Positions 1 to 5,861 of a DNA stretch of 37,733 nucleotides are shown here, one piece after another. Where the stretch lies: the NCBI GenBank assembly GCA_002869885.2, contig NEWR02000011.1, positions 46,354 to 84,086 on the forward strand, written 5' to 3'. How positions within the stretch are numbered: position 1 is the first letter of the stretch; the number at the start of each line of letters is the position of its first letter. Both the position numbers and the translations under genes were made by a program. The notes beneath the pieces were generated by a model, which saw only the letters and a program-made list of their open reading frames with translations, did not search any database and was not told where the DNA came from. This DNA comes from Nitrospira sp. CG24C. Lineage in GTDB: Bacteria; Nitrospirota; Nitrospiria; Nitrospirales; Nitrospiraceae.

Positions 1-776
1 ACAAACCCAGCTTCGTTCAACGTATCGGTGTGGATGGCGACTTGGACATCGAATTCTTCTGCGACATCGAGGCAGGTCGAAATCGCCGCCGGCGTGGTGC
101 CCCAGTCTTCGTGCAACTTGAGCCCGATCGCCCCTGCTTCTACCTGCTCGCGGAGTCCATCCGGCAGCGATGAATTACCCTTCCCGAGAAAGCCGAGATT
201 GACCGGAAATCCCTCCGCTGCCTCCAGCATCCGATGGATATTCCAAGCGCCAGGCGTGCAGGTCGTAGCATTGGTCCCGGTAGCAGGGCCAGTCCCACCG
301 CCGATCAAGGTCGTCAGTCCGTTCGCCAAGGCCTCATTGATGATCTGCGGACAGATGAAATGGATGTGCGTATCGATGCCACCAGCCGTAATGATCTTGC
401 CTTCCGCCGACAGAACCTCGGTGCAGGCCCCGACCTCCATCCCCTTCGTCACACCGTCCATCATGTCGGGATTGCCAGCCTTGCCGATGCCGACGATACG
501 TCCATCCCTGATGCCGATGTCCGCCTTCACGATCCCCCACCAGTCGATGATGATCGCATTCGTGATCACGAGGTCGAGCGCGCCTTTCGCGCGGGTGGCA
601 GCCGGAGACTGGCCCATGCCATCGCGAATGACCTTACCGCCACCAAATTTGGCCTCTTCACCAGGCACCGTCAGATCGCGCGTGATCTCGATCAGCAACT
701 CCGTATCGGCCAGGCGAATGCGATCGCCCGCCGTCGGGCCGTAGAGGTCGTTGTATTGTCTCCTAGGAATTTTCAT
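1..776 (-). CDS. ureC: Urease subunit alpha, N-terminal part (cut by window edge)
   Basis: This is the catalytic subunit of the nickel enzyme urease, which hydrolyses urea to ammonia and carbamate in the cytoplasm. The reading frame opens at the ATG at 776 and stays open to base 1, giving 258 residues of a family that is normally about 570. Visible active-site parts are GGIDTHIHF (nickel-ligand His137 and His139), GLKLHEDWG with the lysine that is carbamylated to bridge the nickels (about Lys220), and AIHTDTLNE near the cut end. An AGGGG ribosome-binding site lies about six bases before the ATG. It is the last urease subunit in the order ureA-ureB-ureC, separated from ureB by about 200 bp holding a hairpin repeat. 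The C-terminal half and any accessory genes (ureDEFG) lie outside the window. Confidence 0.97.
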   Translation of the reverse strand, partial: MKIPRRQYNDLYGPTAGDRIRLADTELLIEITRDLTVPGEEAKFGGGKVIRDGMGQSPAATRAKGALDLVITNAIIIDWWGIVKADIGIRDGRIVGIGKAGNPDMMDGVTKGMEVGACTEVLSAEGKIITAGGIDTHIHFICPQIINEALANGLTTLIGGGTGPATGTNATTCTPGAWNIHRMLEAAEGFPVNLGFLGKGNSSLPDGLREQVEAGAIGLKLHEDWGTTPAAISTCLDVAEEFDVQVAIHTDTLNEAGF

Positions 777-862
777 AATTTACCCCTGAAGGAGGACAGA
801 ACCGCGTTGAGGAATCCTCATCCATCGAAATGACTCGTCCAAGCTCGCTTGTTATCTCTTCA

Positions 863-960
863 GGGATGGGGCCTGAATGATCTTCCACTGCGCGCGTCGA
901 ACGAGGCCCTTCTGAGGGCGCGCGTTCCGCGAGCACAGAAGATCATCAGGCTCCATCCCC
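863..960. repeat. Hairpin repeat, copy A, between ureB and ureC
   Basis: Two arms of about 20 bp (863-884 and 938-959) are near-perfect inverted copies of each other. They enclose a core (886-937) that starts ACTGCGCGCGTCGAACGAG and ends GTTCCGCGAGCACAG. The same core, with different outer arms, occurs at 25476-25527. The last 20 or so bases of the core are repeated directly at 967-987, just before the ureB stop codon. In the mRNA this would fold into a very stable stem between two urease cistrons. It resembles a REP-type or MITE-type intergenic element; the mobility mechanism is unknown. Confidence 0.75.
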
Positions 961-983
961 TCCTCTGTTCCGCGAGCACAAGA

Positions 984-1451
984 TCAACGCGGCTTCTGTC
1001 CGATAAACCCTTGCTCGCGGGCTGCGGCCATAGCCTTCGCTTTCACATTTGAATCATCAAGACGGCCATTTACCAATCCATTGATCCCATAAGCCACCCG
1101 ATTGCCGCCTATTGAGACCAGCGTCACCCGCTTGTCTTCACCAGGCTCAAACCGCACCGCGGTTCCGGCTGGAACTTGCAATCGAAACCCATAGGTCTTT
1201 TCACGATCGAACCGCAGCGCGCGGTTCGCCTCGAAGAAATGACAATGTGACCCGACCTGAATCGGCCGATCACCAGTATTGGCGACAATCAGCTCAACCG
1301 TCTGACGGCCTTTGAACGCAACAATATCGCCCTCACCGAGGATGACCTCACCAGGAATGACAGCAGCAGGCTGAATCGAAGCCCTCTTGGCATCGCCACT
1401 CCCCACCCTTCGCTTCGTCACTTTCTGCTTGGTTTTGGCTTTCTTCTTCAT
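984..1451 (-). CDS. ureB: Urease subunit beta with basic N-terminal extension
   Basis: This is the small structural subunit that packs on UreC in the urease trimer. The conserved core starts at about residue 32 ([12 protein letters not shown]) and contains the family pattern [17 protein letters not shown], followed by [12 protein letters not shown] and [14 protein letters not shown]. The protein is 155 residues, while stand-alone UreB is usually near 100-125. The extra part is an N-terminal stretch of about 30 residues rich in Lys and Arg. The start is supported by AGGTG seven bases before the ATG. It lies between ureA and ureC on the same strand. A MITE-like element separates it from ureA and a hairpin repeat from ureC, so the three cistrons are unusually far apart for a urease operon. 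Confidence 0.97.
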   Translation of the reverse strand: MKKKAKTKQKVTKRRVGSGDAKRASIQPAAVIPGEVILGEGDIVAFKGRQTVELIVANTGDRPIQVGSHCHFFEANRALRFDREKTYGFRLQVPAGTAVRFEPGEDKRVTLVSIGGNRVAYGINGLVNGRLDDSNVKAKAMAAAREQGFIGQKPR

Positions 1452-1538
1452 CGATTCACCTATCAGGCTACGGAAAAACTATCTGGACATGCCTGAATGC
1501 CGCTGAGCTGCATGTCCTGGAGAACAGGTGCACATCAT

Positions 1539-1776
1539 GCAGGATGCTCAAAAAGTCCAGACTTCTCACCCACCCAACCCCGGCGCGCCAAGACGCGCCG
1601 TTCCGCGGGCAAGGCCGCAGCGAGTGAAGACCGGAAGCGCACCCTCTGGGGCGCACGGTGCGACGAATAAGGAGCACCACGTCTGTGCGCGCCGCCGAGT
1701 GAGTGAGGCGGCCGGGTCCCCGTTGAGGATCTGAACGATGCGAGAACGCCGCTGGCGGGCTTTTTCAGCATCCTGC
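1539..1776. mobile_element. MITE-like element with 20-bp terminal inverted repeats
   Basis: The 20-base left end (GCAGGATGCTCAAAAAGTCC, 1539-1558) and the right end (1757-1776) are inverted copies with two mismatches. The 238-bp interior has no convincing gene and contains further small palindromes, for example GGCGCG/CGCGCC at 1582-1599. The right end touches the ureA stop codon: the G of the TAG comes from the element's terminal base. No clear target-site duplication is visible (left flank ends CAT, right flank begins TAC). Size, termini and lack of coding capacity fit a miniature inverted-repeat element moved by a transposase elsewhere in the genome; that last point is inference. With the 87 bases up to the ureB start, which hold only the ureB ribosome-binding site, it accounts for the 324-bp ureA-ureB gap. 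Confidence 0.72.
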
Positions 1777-2078
1777 TACCGAATCGGTTCATGGACCGTG
1801 ACAAGCTTGGTTCCGTCCGGGAACGTGCCTTCGACCTGTAATTCGTGAATCATCTCTGCGACGCCAGACATCACGTCTTTCTTCTTCAGCAGCGTGGCGC
1901 CATGGCTCATGAGATCCGACACCGAGCGTCCATCGCGGATACCTTCCAGAATGGCCGCGGTGATAAACGCGACCGCTTCAGGATGATTCAACTTCAACCC
2001 GCGCGCCTTCCGTTCCTTAGCCAAATTCGCCGCGACATAAATCAGAAGCTTCTCTTGTTCTCTCGGTGTCAGATGCAT
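1776..2078 (-). CDS. ureA: Urease subunit gamma
   Basis: This is the smallest structural subunit of cytoplasmic urease and assembles with UreB and UreC. It is 100 residues, the normal length for the family, starting [12 protein letters not shown] and ending in the typical VHEPIR. Other family signatures are [21 protein letters not shown] and the [11 protein letters not shown] end. The start is the usual one for UreA, although the Shine-Dalgarno is only a weak GGGG. The gene is complete, and the MITE-like element begins exactly at its stop codon. It follows urtA by 95 bp on the same strand, so uptake and hydrolysis genes probably share a transcript. Confidence 0.97.
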   Translation of the reverse strand: MHLTPREQEKLLIYVAANLAKERKARGLKLNHPEAVAFITAAILEGIRDGRSVSDLMSHGATLLKKKDVMSGVAEMIHELQVEGTFPDGTKLVTVHEPIR

Positions 2079-2173
2079 CGTGCAACCCCGTCAATGGTCA
2101 ATAGTCATTCGTCAATCGATAAGAGAGCCCCCCGCTCTCCCATCGGGCAGCGGCCAGAATAGTACTGGGGTGG

Positions 2174-3493
2174 TCAGGGTGCTTCAACTGCGCCCGCCAT
2201 TTTCACCCGCCCATCCCTGAGCGCGCCGAGACGCACTCTTGTCCCAGGCAAGCACGTTTTTACGATGAGCACCGGCCTATAGGTGTGGTGATTGGCGGCA
2301 TCCATCATGATCTCGCCGCCCGGCGCCAGGAACTTGCTGCCATAGACCGCTTTTCTGACCTTGTCGACGTCAGTCCCCCCGGCCTTCTCGACGGCTTGCT
2401 TCCAGATATAGACGCCGAAATAGGCGGCTTCGATCGGATCGTCCGTGACCCGCTTGTCGCCGTCCGGCAGGTTGTTCTTCTTGCAGTAGGCCTTGAAATC
2501 CGCTACGAACTTCTTGTTCTGCGGCGTATCGACGCTTTGATAATAATTCCACGCAGCCAAATGACCGACCAGCGCGGATGTATCCATTCCACGCAACTCG
2601 TCTTCCGCCACGCTGAAGGCCATGATCGGGGCATCTTCGGCCCGCAAACCCTGGTTCGCAAACTCCTTGTAGAACGGCACGTTGCTGTCGCCGTTGATCG
2701 TGCTGATCACGGCAGCCCCTCCGCCGGCAGCGAACTTCTTCAGCTTACCGCAGATGGTTTGATAGTCCTGATGGTGGAACGGAGTATATTCTTCCTCGAT
2801 GTTGGCCAGCGGCACTTTCTTGGCCAGCAACATGGCGCGCAGAATCTTGTTGGTGGTGCGGGGATACACATAGTCCGTACCGAGCAGGTAGAACTTCTTG
2901 AATCCGCCGCCCTCTTTGCTCATCAGATAATCCACCGCCGGCACGGCCTGCTGATTCGGAGCTGCGCCGGTGTAGAAGACGTTGCGCGAACATTCTTCTC
3001 CCTCGTACTGGACTGGATAGAACAGCAAACCGTTGTTCTTTTCGAAGACCGGTAACACCGATTTGCGGCTGACCGAGGTCCAACAGCCGAAGGTGACCGA
3101 GACCTTATCCTGCAGCAGCAGTTGCTTGGCTTTTTCGGCAAAGAGATCCCAGTTCGAGGCTGGATCGACGACGACCGGCTTGATCATCCGGCCCATCACC
3201 CCGCCTTTGGCGTTGATCTCTTCGACCGCCATCATCACTGTGTCCCGCAGCGACACTTCGCTGATCGCCATGGTGCCGCTGAGCGAATGCAGGATACCGA
3301 TCTTGATCGGTTCCTTGTCCGCCGCGTAGGACAGGGCCCAGTTGCCCAAGTTGCCGAGCAGAGCGGCAACCCCTATGCCGGCCGCGACCTTCCCTCCTTT
3401 AACTAGAAGCTCACGCCGTGAAGTACCATCTTCACCCGAAGCATCCTTACCCGGTTCAGCCGGGTTTGCCTCTGTAGGCTTGTTCGATTCCAT
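2174..3493 (-). CDS. urtA: Urea ABC transporter substrate-binding protein
   Basis: This is the periplasmic urea-binding component of the UrtABCDE importer. The 439-residue protein has a Tat signal (SRRELLVKGG followed by a hydrophobic run) and the family core: IKIGILHSLSGTMAISE, FGCWTSVSRKSVLPVFE, LLFYPVQYEGEECS and NHHTYRPVLI. The ATG at 3493 is preferred over an in-frame start 51 bases upstream because a strong AAAGGAGT site precedes it. The last 30 or so residues (after HHTYRPVLIV) do not resemble the usual tail with a GQF..VW motif. That stretch overlaps a possible repeat copy (2178-2273), so the C-terminus may have been overwritten. The next gene is ureA; the permease and ATPase genes urtBCDE are not in the window. 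Confidence 0.95.
   Translation of the reverse strand: MESNKPTEANPAEPGKDASGEDGTSRRELLVKGGKVAAGIGVAALLGNLGNWALSYAADKEPIKIGILHSLSGTMAISEVSLRDTVMMAVEEINAKGGVMGRMIKPVVVDPASNWDLFAEKAKQLLLQDKVSVTFGCWTSVSRKSVLPVFEKNNGLLFYPVQYEGEECSRNVFYTGAAPNQQAVPAVDYLMSKEGGGFKKFYLLGTDYVYPRTTNKILRAMLLAKKVPLANIEEEYTPFHHQDYQTICGKLKKFAAGGGAAVISTINGDSNVPFYKEFANQGLRAEDAPIMAFSVAEDELRGMDTSALVGHLAAWNYYQSVDTPQNKKFVADFKAYCKKNNLPDGDKRVTDDPIEAAYFGVYIWKQAVEKAGGTDVDKVRKAVYGSKFLAPGGEIMMDAANHHTYRPVLIVKTCLPGTRVRLGALRDGRVKMAGAVEAP
2178..2273. repeat. Possible third hairpin-repeat copy within the 3' end of urtA
   Basis: Read on the minus strand, this stretch begins CGTGCTTGC and ends GCGCAGTTGAAGC. The repeat copy at 25476-25527 begins CGTGCTCGC and ends GCGCAGTTGAGGC. 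Short inverted arms GGTGCT and AGCACC (2178-2183 and 2268-2273) enclose it. The 73-bp core (2184-2256) is longer than the 54 bp in the other copy and its middle does not align by eye. I regard it as a plausible but unproven divergent member; shared ends could be coincidence in GC-rich DNA. Confidence 0.35.
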
Positions 3494-3525
3494 GGTCGGA
3501 CTCCTTTCACTCACAGATAGATGTT

Positions 3526-3542
3526 GTTGTCGGATCGACAAC
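3526..3542. promoter_or_regulatory. Perfect 7-bp stem between porin gene and urtA
   Basis: GTTGTCG and CGACAAC pair perfectly around a three-base loop, in the 92-bp spacer between the porin stop codon and the urtA ribosome-binding site. There is no run of T after it, so it is a poor terminator. It could be an mRNA stabiliser or processing site giving unequal porin and UrtA amounts, or a small operator. Which one cannot be decided from sequence. Confidence 0.5.
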
Positions 3543-3585
3543 ATGCACAGAACGCTAGAGAATCTCTCTGAACCCCATCACTGTC

Positions 3586-4917
3586 TTAATACTGCAACTG
3601 CAAGGCCACATGGAAAGAATCTTGATGCGCACCAGCGAGACCAGCAACACCCCCAGCAAAGCCAGTAGTCCCAGGATAGTTTGAGGCAGAGGTGCTAAGA
3701 TTGCCATGTCGCCACCACGTCGAAATGCGTGCATTGTGACCGGCAATGACGTAGTTCACGCCTGCTTCAAATTCATCGAGCGCGTTTTGATACACACTGT
3801 TCACGAAGGTATATCTCCCATAGGGCTGGAATCTCCCGATCCCGACCTCTTGCGGAAACAAATACATTGCGTACCCGGTGAAGGATGTCCCGCCAAATAT
3901 AGGAAAGTTGGTGGCGAATGGAGCCGTCGCACTTGCATCCGTAAAGGACGCGAGGCTCCCTGCCCAGTACCGTTTGTATTCTGCGTTGAACGTGAACACA
4001 CCCTTGTCCGAGAAGACTTTCTCAAACAGGATATCGCTTGTAAAAGCCCCGAACGGAGCTGGATTTGCTAATGAGCCTGCTGCGGCATTCTGGTATTCTC
4101 CCCCTACCGCGAGCGCGAGAATATCACCGGCTGTCCCGTAGTAGGTACCGCTGGTGTAGTAGCCAGGATTCTTCTCCTCGTTCAGCAGGTTCCACGTCAG
4201 ACGTCCAGCGTACTTCAGGCTGTTTCGTAGATTAGGTCCGCCCAGCGTGCCTGCGGTTGTGCCTGGGCCTGACTGTGTTCCGGTAAACAGCCCCGCAACA
4301 TATTGCAGATGTGTGCCGCCCGGATGGATTTTCCCGAAGAAGGTCACGCCATTGTCGCGGCCATACATACCAGCCCCACCTGCGCCAAAATTCGTGCTGA
4401 AGTCAGCCGGGTTAAGCGGCGTCCGAAAACCATCGTAGACCGCGTGGTAAAAAGGGCCGTTCAGTTCGCCTCTCTCTGTCGGCACCAACATACGCCCGAA
4501 CCAGACATTCACTAGTTCGTTGATCTCAAACTTCCCGATCACATCGAGCATGCCCATACCGGAATTACTCCCAAATGTATTACTAGTCCGGGGACCAGCA
4601 GCTTGCCCGGAATTGCCACAGTTAAAACATTCTGTGTTGAACTCGAACCCGACGTACTTGTGGACCTTCCCGTTGATATAGATACGAGCGTTATCGACGC
4701 CGAATTTGTTGTTCCATTGTGCACCGCTCGCCGAGCCATCTTCACTCATACTGAAACTGGTACGTGTTCCCATTCCGATGGAGATCCACTTGTCATCGTC
4801 AACCTTGATCGTGCCGCCTGCGTATACGTTGGGGACGGTGGATACCATCCCGACGACGAACGCCATGGCAGCCCCGGCAACCACAAACATTTTCCAGCGA
4901 CTCTGTTTGACCTTCAT
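3586..4917 (-). CDS. Outer-membrane porin, likely for urea or short amides
   Basis: This is predicted to be a beta-barrel channel letting small solutes cross the outer membrane. It has 443 residues, a Sec signal peptide (basic MKVKQSRWK start, hydrophobic core, cut near VYA/GG), many alternating strand-like segments rich in Gly and aromatics, and a terminal Tyr (QLQY) as expected for barrel insertion. Phrases such as NVWFGRMLVPTERGELNGPF and NGVTFFGKIH are typical of phosphate-selective/FmdC-type porins. The start has GGGAGG about eight bases upstream. It lies directly before urtA and the urease genes, so a role in urea entry is a reasonable inference, but the substrate cannot be read from sequence. 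A dedicated promoter region with three CTAG boxes precedes it. Confidence 0.88.
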   Translation of the reverse strand: MKVKQSRWKMFVVAGAAMAFVVGMVSTVPNVYAGGTIKVDDDKWISIGMGTRTSFSMSEDGSASGAQWNNKFGVDNARIYINGKVHKYVGFEFNTECFNCGNSGQAAGPRTSNTFGSNSGMGMLDVIGKFEINELVNVWFGRMLVPTERGELNGPFYHAVYDGFRTPLNPADFSTNFGAGGAGMYGRDNGVTFFGKIHPGGTHLQYVAGLFTGTQSGPGTTAGTLGGPNLRNSLKYAGRLTWNLLNEEKNPGYYTSGTYYGTAGDILALAVGGEYQNAAAGSLANPAPFGAFTSDILFEKVFSDKGVFTFNAEYKRYWAGSLASFTDASATAPFATNFPIFGGTSFTGYAMYLFPQEVGIGRFQPYGRYTFVNSVYQNALDEFEAGVNYVIAGHNARISTWWRHGNLSTSASNYPGTTGFAGGVAGLAGAHQDSFHVALQLQY

Positions 4918-5063
4918 AAGTAACAGCCTCCCATACCCTGTTGATGATTCTGTTGCTCTTGCGCATCGAGCTTTCTCATTTCGACGACATCGTCGCGGCG
5001 CACTCCATTGTGCGCATCCTCAGAACCTCGCAACCGATTCACCTTTCGGATCAATGGGTGGGA

Positions 5064-5131
5064 TCTATACGCTGAGAGGGACAACAAACATACTAGGCAT
5101 CCCCCTAGGTCTGTGAGGCAATCTCCCTAGG
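5064..5131 (-). promoter_or_regulatory. Putative activator-dependent promoter of the porin-urt-ure genes
   Basis: A TATAGA -10 box lies at 5064-5069 on the minus strand with no recognisable -35 box. Upstream are three CTAG tetramers, in CCTAGG-like context, at 5093-5096, 5105-5108 and 5127-5130. Their centres are 12 and 22 bp apart, close to one and two helix turns, and would sit near -38, -50 and -72. A leader of about 140 nt with two small stems (4998-5015 and 4982-4995) runs to the porin ATG. The layout suggests tandem activator binding; the response regulator encoded just upstream is the obvious candidate. That link is inference. Confidence 0.5.
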
Positions 5132-5147
5132 CAAGCGCGACACGAAG

Positions 5148-5199
5148 TTCGAGGTTCCGGGTTCGAAGTTCCGAATACCTCGAACTTCGAACCTCGAAC
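5148..5199. repeat. Imperfect inverted repeat of GTTCGAGGTTCGAAGTTC type
   Basis: Left arm (5148-5172) and right arm (5178-5199) are inverted copies made of GTTCGAGG / GAACTTCGAA units, with a six-base bulge in the left arm. It lies 18 bp after the response-regulator stop codon. It could act as a transcription end for the two-component operon, though no T run follows. The low-complexity, alternating composition looks like an interspersed genomic repeat. Confidence 0.6.
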
Positions 5200-5216
5200 C
5201 GCCCCCCGTCTTGCGC

Positions 5217-5861
5217 TTAATCTGAGGTGAGGAGGCCGTGGACGAGGGCGTACTTTGTCAGTTCCGCCGTTGTGTGAAGATCGAGGAGCGTCATGATCTG
5301 CGATTTGTGAAACTCGACGGTCTTGGGTGAGAGACCGAGGGCCGAAGCAATCTCCTTGACCGTCTTCCCTTCTGCCACGAGTTGTAACACTTCTCGTTGG
5401 CGAGGAGTCAAGGACTTGTCCGTCAGAACCGGCGGCATCCTCCCTGAAATGGCCGACTCCACCAGACCTTTCGCAACCAGGGGAGTGACATAGCACTGCC
5501 CATCCATGACCGATTGGATGGCTTGGAGTAGTTCTGAACCGGCGGATCGCTTGAGCAGATAGCCGGAGGCGCCGGCCTTGAAGGCTTCGCTCACGTAGGC
5601 CTGGTCAGCGTGCATCGTCACGAAGATCAGCTTGGTGCGAGGCAGAAGCTTCTTCAGTTTCCTCGCGGCATCGACCCCATTGAGCTGCGGCATCGAGATA
5701 TCGAGCGTGACGATGTCGGGTTGCAGTTCCTGAGCCATTCGAAGCAGCGTACGGCCATCCTCCGCCACCCCGACGATCTCACACCGATCCTCCAGCAGTT
5801 TCCGGAATCCGTCCAACACCAGAGTATGGTCATCGGCCAAGAGCACCCGGGGCCTGCTCAT
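5217..5861 (-). CDS. Response regulator, NarL/FixJ family
   Basis: This is a cytoplasmic DNA-binding regulator of a two-component system. Residues 1-125 are a receiver domain with acidic pair Asp10/Asp11, phosphoacceptor Asp54 (in TLDISMPQLNG) and conserved Lys104 (YLLKRSAG). Residues about 148-205 are a LuxR-type helix-turn-helix (LTPRQREVLQLVAEGKTVKEIA, SPKTVEFHKSQI). The length, 214 residues, is normal. Its start overlaps the stop of the kinase gene by four bases (ATGA), so the pair is translationally coupled. The next gene downstream is the porin of the urea locus, making that promoter a likely target; what signal the pair senses is not shown by the sequence. Confidence 0.95.
   Translation of the reverse strand: MSRPRVLLADDHTLVLDGFRKLLEDRCEIVGVAEDGRTLLRMAQELQPDIVTLDISMPQLNGVDAARKLKKLLPRTKLIFVTMHADQAYVSEAFKAGASGYLLKRSAGSELLQAIQSVMDGQCYVTPLVAKGLVESAISGRMPPVLTDKSLTPRQREVLQLVAEGKTVKEIASALGLSPKTVEFHKSQIMTLLDLHTTAELTKYALVHGLLTSD

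Noticed and set aside
28..833. Plus-strand reading frames of 199-238 codons opposite ureC
   Set aside because: They are antisense to a strongly conserved UreC frame, have no ribosome-binding site and no domain features.
1468..1804. Small frames on both strands inside the MITE-like element
   Set aside because: Arg/Pro-rich composition typical of GC-rich noncoding DNA; frames cross the element ends and lack ribosome-binding sites.
2174..2300. Simple frameshift as the cause of the odd UrtA tail
   Set aside because: I read the other two minus-strand frames here and neither gives the expected family tail, so a single indel does not explain it.
2285..3055. 256-codon plus-strand frame opposite urtA
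   Set aside because: Shadow of the well-supported urtA frame; long only because of GC-rich codon use.
5148..5199. CRISPR-like repeat units
   Set aside because: Only one inverted pair of low-complexity arms, with no regular spacers and no cas genes nearby.
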